Assembly: GCA_902826615.1 (NCBI GenBank)
Contig: CADEFN010000001.1
Location: forward strand, 558,001 to 622,000
Length of the DNA stretch: 64,000 nucleotides
Direction of reading: 5' to 3'
Origin: an uncultured Gemmatimonadota bacterium
Lineage (GTDB): Bacteria; Gemmatimonadota; Gemmatimonadetes; Gemmatimonadales; Gemmatimonadaceae
Below, one piece after another: positions 17,949-24,889 of this stretch. Made by a program: the position numbers and the translations under genes. The notes below the pieces were generated by a model, which had not been told where the DNA came from, did not search any database, and was given only the letters and a program-made list of their open reading frames with translations. Numbering within the stretch: the first letter of the stretch is position 1; each line of letters starts with the position of its first letter.

Positions 17949-18440
17949 ATGACCAGACTCACAACTCTTTCCCTCGTCGCGCTGGTCACCGTCGCGACCA
18001 CGGCCTCGGCCCTGGCTGCCCGGGGTGTTCCCCCGGTGGAAGCTGGCGCTGTGGCGCCAAAGCCGATGATGCAGGTGTACAAGTCTGCCACCTGCGGGTG
18101 CTGCAAGTCGTGGGTAGCCAAGATGCAAGCCGCCGGCTTCGACGTCCGGGTGACGGATCTCGAGGAAGATGCCCTGCAGGCCGAGAAGGCCAAACGCGGT
18201 GTGGGCGACAACCTGGCGTCGTGTCACACCGCCCTGGTCAACGGCTACGTGGTGGAAGGGCATGTCCCCGCCGAGGACATTCATCGCCTGCTCAAGGAAA
18301 AGCCCGCCATTGCCGGACTCGCGGCACCTGGTATGCCGCGCGGCAGCCCGGGAATGGAAGTGCCTGGGGGGACGAAGGATGCCTATCAGGTGCTGACGTT
18401 CACGAAGGCCGGCAAGACCACGGTCTTCGCCAAGCACTAA
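17949..18440 (+). CDS. DUF411 family exported metal-binding protein
   Basis: A 163-residue protein with a signal peptide (cleavage near ALAARG). It has the DUF411 hallmarks: Cys49 and Cys51-Cys52 in SATCGCCKSWVAKM, then Cys92-His93 in DNLASCHTALVNGYVVEGHV. This thioredoxin-like fold is found with copper-resistance genes and presumably binds Cu(I) or another soft metal in the periplasm. It is eight bases from a lipoprotein gene and close to a ChrR-like cupin, which may form one operon. No copper ATPase is in view. Confidence 0.85.
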   Translation: MTRLTTLSLVALVTVATTASALAARGVPPVEAGAVAPKPMMQVYKSATCGCCKSWVAKMQAAGFDVRVTDLEEDALQAEKAKRGVGDNLASCHTALVNGYVVEGHVPAEDIHRLLKEKPAIAGLAAPGMPRGSPGMEVPGGTKDAYQVLTFTKAGKTTVFAKH

Positions 18441-18447
18441 CGCTTTA

Positions 18448-18915
18448 GTGCGTCGCTGGCTGGCCGGCACCGTCCTGGTCATGGCTTGCGCCAGCGATCC
18501 GGCCCCGCCCGGGGGAGACAACCCGCTCGTGTGGCGTGACGCACCGGTGTCGGTGGCGCTCGGGAGCGCAACAGCCACGCTCGAGGCCGAGGCGTGGCGC
18601 TCGCTTCAGCCGCCGAGCGGCCCCGGAGGCAATCCCCTGCTTCTCCTGCTTCGGCTCAATACCACCGCGGCGCTGGACGCGGGCACGGTGATCGAGTCGG
18701 TCATCCTGCGGCGCAACGACGACGTATGGGCGGGTGACGCTCGGGAGGAGCATCCCAGGGAAGCCGGGGCCACCCAGGTGGAGTTCATGGTGCGAAATGG
18801 CCCTGATTGGGCGCCTGGCGACAGCGTCGACGTGGTGGCGCGAATCCGGGTGGCGGCGGGCGAAGGCCGCGTCGAGTTGCGGGCGCCTCGGCTGGTCATC
18901 GCCCGCGTCGACTGA
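18448..18915 (+). CDS. putative lipoprotein, function unknown
   Basis: A 155-residue protein from a GTG start at 18448. It begins MRRWLAGTVLVMACASD, a lipoprotein signal with the acylated Cys at residue 14 (VMAC). The mature part is a predicted beta-rich domain (SVALGSATATLEAEAW, PLLLLLRLNTTAAL, DSVDVVARIRV) that could bind a ligand or partner at the periplasmic face of a membrane. No family recognised. It lies between the DUF411 and the cupin genes, ten bases from the next start. Confidence 0.6.
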   Translation: MRRWLAGTVLVMACASDPAPPGGDNPLVWRDAPVSVALGSATATLEAEAWRSLQPPSGPGGNPLLLLLRLNTTAALDAGTVIESVILRRNDDVWAGDAREEHPREAGATQVEFMVRNGPDWAPGDSVDVVARIRVAAGEGRVELRAPRLVIARVD

Positions 18916-18925
18916 GTCTCCTGCC

Positions 18926-19657
18926 GTGTCTGGCGCGCCGCCTGACCCCGAGTGGGACGAGCTCCTCGCCGTTATGGGCGCCGCCGCGCAGCCCCCGCCC
19001 AATACCCTGCGTGACCGTGTCCTGACCGCCAGCACACCGCTGCCATTTGCCTTTGTGCGAGCAGCGCAGGGGATCTGGCTTCCGGTCGGCGAGGGTGCCC
19101 ATGCCAAGGCGCTCTTTCTTGATTCACGCGATCGCTGGTCGACACGGCTGGTACGCCTCAACGACGGAGTGCGACTGACCCCACCGGCGTTAGGCGGGTG
19201 GTGTCTGATGTACGTCATTTCGGGATCGCTGGCATGTGCGGGTGAGGTGCTCGGCGCTGGCGACATGCTGACTGGCGCGGACGAGTGGCGCGCCGCTGGT
19301 GACACGCTGGTCCTCGAACAGTGTTATTCGCAGCGGCCGACCGGATCCCCGCAGCGCATGCCCGCGTCAGCCCTTTCCTGGCAGACCGCGACGGACGGAA
19401 TCCGTGTCGCACCGGTGGGACTCGGGGGGCCGGGCATCGTCCTGGTCGACGCTGAGCCCGATGCGGTCCTGCCCGAACACACACACGAAGGGGTCGAGGA
19501 GCTCTTTGTCCTTCGTGGCAGCTGTGTGGTGGAGGGGGAAGTCATGGAGTCTGGCGATTACCACCGGGCCATTCCCGGATCGACCCACCACCCCACCCGG
19601 GCGGGGTCCGAGGGGTGCCTCCTGCTGACCGCACTTCGAATCGACGCTGCGGCGTGA
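18926..19657 (+). CDS. ChrR-like tandem cupin protein
   Basis: A 243-residue protein, GTG start at 18926. The C-terminal half is a cupin with the metal-site pattern H185, H187 and E191 in PEHTHEGVEELFVLRG, then H221 in GSTHHPT and Cys231 in SEGCLLL. This matches the cupin domain of the anti-sigma factor ChrR and related quercetinase-like proteins. The N-terminal third (residues about 45-140) looks like a second, degenerate cupin. The zinc-binding HxxxCxxC anti-sigma domain of true ChrR is absent and no sigma factor is adjacent, so an anti-sigma role is not supported. Confidence 0.75.
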   Translation: MSGAPPDPEWDELLAVMGAAAQPPPNTLRDRVLTASTPLPFAFVRAAQGIWLPVGEGAHAKALFLDSRDRWSTRLVRLNDGVRLTPPALGGWCLMYVISGSLACAGEVLGAGDMLTGADEWRAAGDTLVLEQCYSQRPTGSPQRMPASALSWQTATDGIRVAPVGLGGPGIVLVDAEPDAVLPEHTHEGVEELFVLRGSCVVEGEVMESGDYHRAIPGSTHHPTRAGSEGCLLLTALRIDAAA

Positions 19658-19701
19658 CGTGAGGCACCGACAATGAGAACGCCGAGCCCGACTGTTGCGG
19701 C

Positions 19702-20106
19702 GTGTCCGTGCGCTCAGTTTCTGTCGCCCTCCTGGCCATTGCATTCGGCGCGTGCCGCGAAAGCGCTGGTGTCGAGCGTGAGGTTCGTCCGCTCACGCTC
19801 TGTATTCCGCCACTGACGGTGATTACCGAGGCGACGTCATCGGGGCCGCGCTTTTCCTGGAGCCCACGCTGCGGTGCCACCTACATCGAGGTGACCTCGC
19901 CGGATTACCAGCAGGTGTTCTGGATTGTGCAGGGGGACACGGGCAAGGTGGCTCCCGGCGTGACGTACGGGGTGAATCCCCCGGCGTACGAGTCGCGCTT
20001 CGGGCCGCATCCCCTGGTGCCCGGGACCCCCTACACCGTGCGGGTGGGTGCCATGGTGGAGGAAAACTCCTTCTTTATCATGGGCGAAGGGAGTTTCACG
20101 CGATAG
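19702..20106 (+). CDS. putative small lipoprotein with fibronectin-like fold
   Basis: A 134-residue protein from a GTG at 19702. A lipoprotein-like signal MSVRSVSVALLAIAFGAC ends at a possible acylated Cys. Three more Cys and the strands ISP-like FSWSPRCGATYIEVTS and GTPYTVRVGAM suggest an Ig or fibronectin type III fold. Function unknown. It is 44 bases downstream of the cupin gene in the same direction. Confidence 0.55.
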   Translation: MSVRSVSVALLAIAFGACRESAGVEREVRPLTLCIPPLTVITEATSSGPRFSWSPRCGATYIEVTSPDYQQVFWIVQGDTGKVAPGVTYGVNPPAYESRFGPHPLVPGTPYTVRVGAMVEENSFFIMGEGSFTR

Positions 20107-20154
20107 GCGCTGCCTAACGCTGGCGTCATCGGGTTTGCGGCGGCACTTTCGGGC

Positions 20155-20976
20155 ATGCCATCCACTACCGGACGTCCCGTGTTGCTCGGTGTCCCATTTG
20201 ACGCCGCCTCCTCCTTTCTGCGCGGGCCGGCCCAGGCCCCTCCCGCCATTCGTGCCGCCTTTCGCAGCGATGTTTCCAACAGCTGGACCGAGCAGCTCAT
20301 TGATCTCGGTGTGCCTGGTGCCTTTGGTGACGCCGGTGACCTGGAGCTGACGGACGCGCCGCATGACGCCATCACGGCTGGCGTCGCCGGCATACTCGCC
20401 AACGGCGAGCGTCCCCTCGTTCTCGGCGGGGATCACTCGATTACCTGGCCCATCCTACGCGCGGTGCGAGCGCGGCATCCGCAGCTTTCGATTCTGCACT
20501 TTGACGCCCACAACGATTTGTACGATCACTACGAGGGTGACCGCACCTCGCACGCCTGTCCTTTTGCGCGCATCATGGAGGAGGGATTGTGCGATCAGCT
20601 GGTGCAGGTAGGGATTCGGGCGATGAGTGGTCATCAGCGTGAGCAGGCCGATCGTTTTGGCGTGGATGTGATCGATATGCGCCGTTGGAGCCTTGGTGTA
20701 CGGCCGCAGATGCGCTTTCCAGTGTACATCTCGCTCGACATCGACGTGCTCGATCCCGCCTTCGCGCCCGGAGTCTCACATCGGGAAAGCGGCGGGCTCG
20801 ACGTGCGCTCGGTTATTACCGAACTGCACCGGCTCGACCAGCCCCTGGTTGGCGCCGATCTGGTAGAGTTCAACCCGGTGACCGACGTCGATGGCCTCAC
20901 CGGGCGCGTGTGCGCAAAACTCCTCAAGGAGTTGCTTGGCGCGATGCTCGCGCCATCTCTGCGCGCGCAGACGTAA
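20155..20976 (+). CDS. ureohydrolase (agmatinase/arginase/formiminoglutamase family)
   Basis: A 273-residue enzyme with the full dimanganese site: H94 in [11 protein letters not shown]117, H119 and D121 in [10 protein letters not shown], and D195 and D197 in [14 protein letters not shown]. The family hydrolyses a guanidino or formimino group to urea or formamide. After AFAPG the sequence reads VSHRESGGL rather than the TGTPEPGGL usual in agmatinases, which points to a different substrate such as formiminoglutamate or an uncharacterised guanidino compound (inference). The upstream 48-base gap contains a GCCTAAC heptamer. Confidence 0.85.
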   Translation: MPSTTGRPVLLGVPFDAASSFLRGPAQAPPAIRAAFRSDVSNSWTEQLIDLGVPGAFGDAGDLELTDAPHDAITAGVAGILANGERPLVLGGDHSITWPILRAVRARHPQLSILHFDAHNDLYDHYEGDRTSHACPFARIMEEGLCDQLVQVGIRAMSGHQREQADRFGVDVIDMRRWSLGVRPQMRFPVYISLDIDVLDPAFAPGVSHRESGGLDVRSVITELHRLDQPLVGADLVEFNPVTDVDGLTGRVCAKLLKELLGAMLAPSLRAQT

Positions 20977-21064
20977 ACTTCGCGCTGCGGATTTCGGGTC
21001 GGCGGTTTCCCTTTGCTTGCTACAGCCCAACCGGCGGCTTGCGCCGTCTTACGGAGGTGTCGTC

Positions 21065-21397
21065 ATGCTGGCGTCCATGGTCACGATGTCGCAGGTCCTC
21101 GAGGGGCATCAGATCGAGGAAACACTAGGCGTGGTGCGGGGCATCATTGTCCGGTCGCGATCGGTGTTCGGAACGATCGGCGCCGCGCTGCAGACCATCA
21201 GGGGAGGCAACATCTCGCTCCTCACCGAGCTCTGCGAGCGGGTGCGGTCGGAAGCCTTTGCCGAGATGATCGCCCACGCCGAGGCGCTGGGCGCAAATGC
21301 CGTGATTTGTGTGCGGTACGACGCCACCGAAATCATGCAAGGGGTCTCCGAAGTCCTGTGTTATGGCACCGCCGTCCGGGTGCGCCGGCTCCCGTAA
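21065..21397 (+). CDS. YbjQ/UPF0145 family protein
   Basis: A 110-residue protein starting [19 protein letters not shown], with the family core [20 protein letters not shown] and [34 protein letters not shown]0145 proteins form small oligomeric rings and are sometimes labelled heavy-metal binding; the role is not established. A strong GGAGGTG ribosome-binding site precedes the ATG at 21065. Confidence 0.92.
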   Translation: MLASMVTMSQVLEGHQIEETLGVVRGIIVRSRSVFGTIGAALQTIRGGNISLLTELCERVRSEAFAEMIAHAEALGANAVICVRYDATEIMQGVSEVLCYGTAVRVRRLP

Positions 21398-21494
21398 CTT
21401 CCGGGGCCGGGGTGCCGCTCGCCATGGCGGCGTTCTGCCGGTACATTCGACCCCGCCCCTCCCGCACTTCCTGCCTGCTGGTAATCGTTAGGCC

Positions 21495-22262
21495 ATGCCC
21501 CCACGACGTGACGTACCCGCGCGAAAATCAGGCGCGCGCCTCAGTGAGGCGCGTTTCCTTGGTGCCGCACGCCGCTGGGAGTCGGCGCTGGTCAGTGACG
21601 CGTTGCGGGCACATCCGGAGCTGGCCCGGGTCACGGACCGGTCCGGGCGAACGGCGCTGCATCTGTGCGCCTCCACCAGTGCCGACAAGGCCAGCCGCCC
21701 GGCCTCGGCGGCGGTGGCCACTGCCCGGGCGCTCCTGGCAGGCGGGGCCAGTCTCGATGCCGTGCACGAGATTGCCGACGGGGGCGACCGCTTTCCCGCG
21801 CGTGCGCTCTGGCATGCCATCGCCCGCGGCAACAACCGGCCGCTCGCGCGCTTCCTGTTGCGCGAGGGAGCCAATCCTGATTTCTGCTATTGGGCTGTAG
21901 TGTGGAATGACGATGTGGTCACGGCGCGTCTGCTGCACACGCATGGCGCCAATGTGAACCTCACGTTTCATGGGGAGTCGCCGCTGATGTATGCCACCAG
22001 GCTGCGGCGCACCCGCATGGTCAAGTGGCTGCTCCGTCATGGGGCCGACGCCAACCTTGGCGACAACGACGGGCGCACACCACTCGCCCTTGCCGTCCGT
22101 CGTCGCTACTCCCCCGCCGAAATCGCGGAGCTGCTGTCGTATGGGGCCAATCCCGACGCTGCGGCCCACGATGGCTCCTCGCCGCGTTCCCTGGTCTCGC
22201 GCCGCACACCAGCCATCATGCAGCTCTTTGATCGCCTGCGGCCGCCGGTGGCCGGCGACTGA
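21495..22262 (+). CDS. ankyrin-repeat protein
   Basis: A 255-residue soluble protein with about six ankyrin repeats. Landmarks are DRSGRTALHLCAS (48-60), ARALWHAIARGNNRPLARFLLREGAN, DDVVTARLLHTHGANVN, GESPLMYATRLRRTRMVKWLL, DNDGRTPLALAV and SYGANPDAAAHDGSSP. Ankyrin repeats serve protein-protein contacts; no enzyme domain is attached and no signal peptide is seen, so it is probably cytoplasmic. A GTTAGGC heptamer lies two bases before its ATG. Confidence 0.85.
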   Translation: MPPRRDVPARKSGARLSEARFLGAARRWESALVSDALRAHPELARVTDRSGRTALHLCASTSADKASRPASAAVATARALLAGGASLDAVHEIADGGDRFPARALWHAIARGNNRPLARFLLREGANPDFCYWAVVWNDDVVTARLLHTHGANVNLTFHGESPLMYATRLRRTRMVKWLLRHGADANLGDNDGRTPLALAVRRRYSPAEIAELLSYGANPDAAAHDGSSPRSLVSRRTPAIMQLFDRLRPPVAGD

Positions 22263-22267
22263 CACCA

Positions 22268-22798
22268 GTGCGAATTGTCACGCCGCGACTGGCCTTGCGA
22301 CCCCTGGTGGTACGGGACCTCGCATGGTTGACCGGGTTGGATGCGCTGCCTGAGGTGCGACGATATCTGTTCGACGATCGTGCGCTGACGTCCGAGGAAA
22401 CGGCTGAGCTCATCACCGGCCCCAACGCGAGGTTGTGGGAGGAGGAGGGCCTGGGACTCTTTGTGGTGGAGCACGAAGCGGCCGCGATTGGCTGGGCGGG
22501 TTTCTGGTATTTCCATGAACCCCGGGTGCGCGAAGTGGCGTACGCCCTGCACCCGTCGGCGTGGGGGAGAGGTTTTGCCGGTGAGTCCGCGCGAGGGGTG
22601 ATGGCCTTCGGCATGGCCCGGCTGAACGACCTGGAGTTTCGGGCCAGCACCGACGCACCTAACGTGGCGTCGATCCGGGTGCTCGAGCGGCTCGGGTTCA
22701 CCGAAACTCGCCGTTCACCCGGGCCTGCCCACGAAACCGTGCACTTCTCGCGGCCGGCAAACCTGGCACTTGCCGACGGCATACGGATCGACGATTGA
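22268..22798 (+). CDS. GNAT acetyltransferase (RimJ/RimL type)
   Basis: A 176-residue protein from a GTG at 22268, five bases after the ankyrin gene. It starts with the RimJ-like TPRLALRPLVVRDL and has YALHPSAWGRGFAGESARGV, the acetyl-CoA-binding loop of the GNAT fold, then NVASIRVLERLGF, the usual closing motif. It likely acetylates a protein N-terminus or a small amine; the substrate is unknown. Confidence 0.88.
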   Translation: MRIVTPRLALRPLVVRDLAWLTGLDALPEVRRYLFDDRALTSEETAELITGPNARLWEEEGLGLFVVEHEAAAIGWAGFWYFHEPRVREVAYALHPSAWGRGFAGESARGVMAFGMARLNDLEFRASTDAPNVASIRVLERLGFTETRRSPGPAHETVHFSRPANLALADGIRIDD

Positions 22799-22833
22799 AC
22801 CCATCCGGGGCCCTCGCCCGGGCGTAGCCATGC

Positions 22834-22854
22834 AGGGCAGTACCCCGCTGCCCT
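22834..22854 (+). terminator. hairpin after the GNAT gene
   Basis: AGGGCAG (22834-22840) and CTGCCCT (22848-22854) form a perfect 7-bp stem with a 7-base loop, followed by CATCCTTTC. Likely a weak intrinsic terminator. Confidence 0.4.
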
Positions 22855-22900
22855 CATCCTTTCATCATCGGACTCGTGTCCAAACCCGTGGCTGCGCTCC

Positions 22901-23260
22901 GTGCCTGACGAGTCCTGGCAATCCCTTGCCGATGAACGCTGGTGGCGCGCGGCACCTCCCGCGCCACGTTTCCATTTCGACCGGCGGAACCGGGCACAAC
23001 GTGGCGCAGCGACCCTCGGGGTCCCGGTGGTTGTGCTGTCGATCGCCCTGTTTACGGTGACCGAGGGGCCGTTGACCGGCTGGTTAGGCTGGGCGTGGGG
23101 CCAGGGCGCCGCCGTGTGGCTGGCCGCCTGGCCGTTGGGAACGTGGCTCGCGCGTCTGCAGGCAGGCACGACCGGGTGGCGCGCGTGGAAAAGTGGCGGC
23201 TTGTTTGCTTTCGCGAGTGCGGCCCTGTACGTGTGGATGTTTGCCGGCGGATGGGTCTAA
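22901..23260 (+). CDS. small membrane protein, function unknown
   Basis: A 119-residue protein from a GTG at 22901. A charged N-terminal part (residues 1-35) is followed by three hydrophobic segments: TLGVPVVVLSIALFTV, GAAVWLAAWPLGTWLA and GLFAFASAALYVWMFAGG. No family recognised. It is Trp-rich. The 3' end runs into the heptamer-rich spacer at 23280-23489. Confidence 0.6.
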   Translation: MPDESWQSLADERWWRAAPPAPRFHFDRRNRAQRGAATLGVPVVVLSIALFTVTEGPLTGWLGWAWGQGAAVWLAAWPLGTWLARLQAGTTGWRAWKSGGLFAFASAALYVWMFAGGWV

Positions 23261-23279
23261 CGACCCCGGGCAAATACTC

Positions 23280-23489
23280 GTAAGGCCTAACCACTCGACA
23301 AGTGCGCGACTGCCTGACAAGTTAGTGACGCACGCGGCCTAACGGGCGTCTCTGCCTTACGAGACTCGCTGGGACACCGGACCGCCGCGGCACGCGTCAG
23401 GCAGGCACCGTTACCAGGCACCCGTCATCGCGTTGCGTTCGTCCGGTCAGTAACCTCCACCTCGTCGTCAGGCGCCCGGAACGCCTGAC
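23280..23489. repeat. cluster of GTNAGGC heptamers in an intergenic spacer
   Basis: The 249-base spacer 23261-23509 contains eight exact GTNAGGC heptamers in 210 bases: 23280 (+), 23285 (-), 23312 (-), 23337 (-), 23354 (-), 23396 (+), 23467 (+) and 23483 (-), plus near-matches at 23255 and 23321. CTCGTAAGGC (23277-23286) and GCCTTACGAG (23354-23363) form a perfect 10-bp inverted repeat. This does not look like coding sequence or a known riboswitch. It could be a regulatory array or a structured leader for the downstream Lys-rich gene. Confidence 0.6.
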
Positions 23490-23492
23490 GAC
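23464..23492 (+). promoter_or_regulatory. perfect hairpin in the leader of the histone-like gene
   Basis: GTCGTCAGGCG (23464-23474) pairs perfectly with CGCCTGACGAC (23482-23492): an 11-bp stem with a 7-base loop, 17 bases before the ATG at 23510. There is no T tract after it, so it is more likely a leader structure or protein-binding palindrome than a terminator. Confidence 0.55.
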
Positions 23493-23509
23493 CCAAGCCC
23501 GAGAGACCC

Positions 23510-23776
23510 ATGGCAGCCCGCAAGAAGGCAGCGAAGAAGACGGTGAAGAAGGCCGCGAAAAAGAGCCGCAGCGCCTCGTCGTCCGTTCCCGGTGTAAGCC
23601 GCATCGACCAGGAGTCCACGCGTACCCACGGCTACTTCGTCCGTGTTGGCTACCATCGGACCAAGGAAGGCGCCTGGCGCCCGAAGCACCGCGCCTTCTT
23701 CGGCGATGCGTCGCACGGCGGCAAGGACAAGGCCTTCAAGGCCGCGGTGAAGTGGCTCAAGTCCAAGCAGAGCTGA
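23510..23776 (+). CDS. Lys/Ala-rich histone H1-like tail fused to an AP2-like domain
   Basis: An 88-residue basic protein. Residues 1-25 are AAKK/VKK repeats like bacterial histone H1-like proteins. Residues 29-86 (GVSRIDQESTRTHGYFVRV, RPKHRAFFGD, GGKDKAFKAAVKWLKS) match the bacterial AP2-like/integrase-arm fold, a three-stranded sheet plus helix that binds DNA in plant AP2 factors and in tyrosine-recombinase arms. It probably binds DNA through both parts (inference). No recombinase domain is present. It is preceded by a perfect hairpin and followed by a strong stem-loop, so it is likely a single, well-expressed gene. Confidence 0.75.
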   Translation: MAARKKAAKKTVKKAAKKSRSASSSVPGVSRIDQESTRTHGYFVRVGYHRTKEGAWRPKHRAFFGDASHGGKDKAFKAAVKWLKSKQS

Positions 23777-23798
23777 TTGGCTGATTCCCGGAACGCCC

Positions 23799-23845
23799 AC
23801 GCTCACGGCGCACCCCTCACCGGGTCCCGTGAGCGTTGGTGTTTC
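23799..23845 (+). terminator. stem-loop terminator after the histone-like gene
   Basis: ACGCTCACGG (23799-23808) pairs perfectly with CCGTGAGCGT (23827-23836), an 10-bp stem with an 18-base loop, followed by TGGTGTTTCC. Position 22 bases after the stop supports termination, though the T tract is interrupted. Confidence 0.55.
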
Positions 23846-23872
23846 CGGGCCTAACGATCGTCCCGCGCGTCC

Positions 23873-24184
23873 GTGAGCGCGACACCGGATGACCGCCTCC
23901 TCGGGTCATGGCGCCTCCTCCGCGCCGATCCCGCCCTCGACTTTGCCCCCGGGGTCCGGATGACCTTCCGACAGGGCGGACGTCTCGAGTACAGCTTTGA
24001 GAGCGGTGCCACCCGTCAGCTGCTGCAGCTGGTCTATCGCACCGAGGGGACCATCCTGCATACCGAGGTCCCGGGGACTGGCCATGAGGTCGCCGCCCAT
24101 TATGAATTCGGGGCCGGGGACGCCCTGATTTTCGACTTCGCCGGTGCCAAAGCCTTTTTTGTACGCGAGGTGCGGGCGCTCTGA
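23873..24184 (+). CDS. hypothetical small protein with lipocalin-like strands
   Basis: A 103-residue protein from a GTG at 23873. The start LLGSWRLLRADPAL and the strand pattern (VRMTFRQGGRLEYSF, QLLQLVYRTEGTILHTE, ALIFDFAGAKAFFVREV) resemble lipocalin-like or DUF4923-style beta-barrel domains. Small and soluble, no signal. Function unknown. It stands alone before the MOSC gene, 33 bases away. Confidence 0.55.
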   Translation: MSATPDDRLLGSWRLLRADPALDFAPGVRMTFRQGGRLEYSFESGATRQLLQLVYRTEGTILHTEVPGTGHEVAAHYEFGAGDALIFDFAGAKAFFVREVRAL

Positions 24185-24217
24185 ACCGCATCACTGTTCC
24201 CCTCACCACCGACTCCC

Positions 24218-24661
24218 GTGGGCACCCTCGAACAGATCTGGATCAAACGTGTGACACGCGGCCCCATGGATGCCGTGGCCGAGGCGCAGCTCGACGAGGG
24301 GAAGGGTCTGGCCGGCAATGCCAATCGCGGGGGCAAACGGCAGGTCACCATCCTCGAACGTGAAGCCTGGGAGTCGCACATGGCCGCCACCGGGGGATCG
24401 CTCGATCCGGTGCGACGTCGCGCCAACCTGCTCGTGAGTGGCTGCGATCTGAAAAACAGCCGCGGCCGCGTGCTCCGTGTCGGAGAGTGCCGTATCCGCA
24501 TCTGGGGGGAGACCAAACCATGCGAGCAGATGGAGGAGGCACTCCCCGGGCTGCGCGCCGTCATGGCTGACAATTGGGGGGGCGGGGCCTTTGGCGAAGT
24601 CCTGACGGGTGGCACTATTCGGCGCGGAGATGCCGTCTTGCTCGAGCCTGCCGAATCCTGA
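24218..24661 (+). CDS. MOSC-domain protein
   Basis: A 147-residue MOSC domain from a GTG at 24218. The molybdenum-cofactor-associated Cys is C102 in WGETKPCEQM, and the family stretches ANRGGKRQVTILER and RRRANLLVSG are present. MOSC domains carry or transfer sulfur to the molybdenum cofactor or reduce N-hydroxylated compounds. It is a stand-alone domain. It lies three bases from the zinc-ribbon gene and may be co-transcribed with it and the AlaX gene. Confidence 0.85.
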   Translation: MGTLEQIWIKRVTRGPMDAVAEAQLDEGKGLAGNANRGGKRQVTILEREAWESHMAATGGSLDPVRRRANLLVSGCDLKNSRGRVLRVGECRIRIWGETKPCEQMEEALPGLRAVMADNWGGGAFGEVLTGGTIRRGDAVLLEPAES

Positions 24662-24664
24662 GCC

Positions 24665-24889
24665 ATGCCTTTTTTCCGGCCCTCGATCTTTCGAACCGAG
24701 TGTGAGCAGTGTGATCGCCAGTTTCCGGTGAACACCGGGGGCGTGTGCGATCAGTGCAAGCGCATTCTCTGCTCCGAACACCTGCATGGGAGTATCACCC
24801 GGCGCATCGCCATTGCCCTCGGCGCTCCCATGCGCTGTGTGAAGTGCCGAGCGGGGCAGCCGGTCGATGTGGTGAAGGCTGGCCGATGA
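24665..24889 (+). CDS. small double zinc-ribbon/B-box-like protein
   Basis: A 74-residue protein with Cys13-x2-Cys16, Cys28-x2-Cys31, Cys36 with His39, and Cys58-x2-Cys61, enough for two zinc sites of a B-box or AN1-like type. No other domain. It may be a protein or RNA contact module. Its TGA overlaps the AlaX start by four bases, so the two are translationally coupled and a partnership with the editing enzyme is plausible (inference). Confidence 0.7.
   Translation: MPFFRPSIFRTECEQCDRQFPVNTGGVCDQCKRILCSEHLHGSITRRIAIALGAPMRCVKCRAGQPVDVVKAGR

Noticed and set aside
18926-19657. Anti-sigma factor ChrR
   Set aside because: The cupin part fits, but the N-terminal zinc-binding anti-sigma domain and a neighbouring sigma factor gene are both missing.
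23255-23343. Integron attC site
   Set aside because: GTCTAAC and GCCTAAC fit the inverse core consensus RYYYAAC, but no matching GTTRRRY core at the right distance and no L-site pairing were found, and the same heptamer occurs inside ordinary genes.
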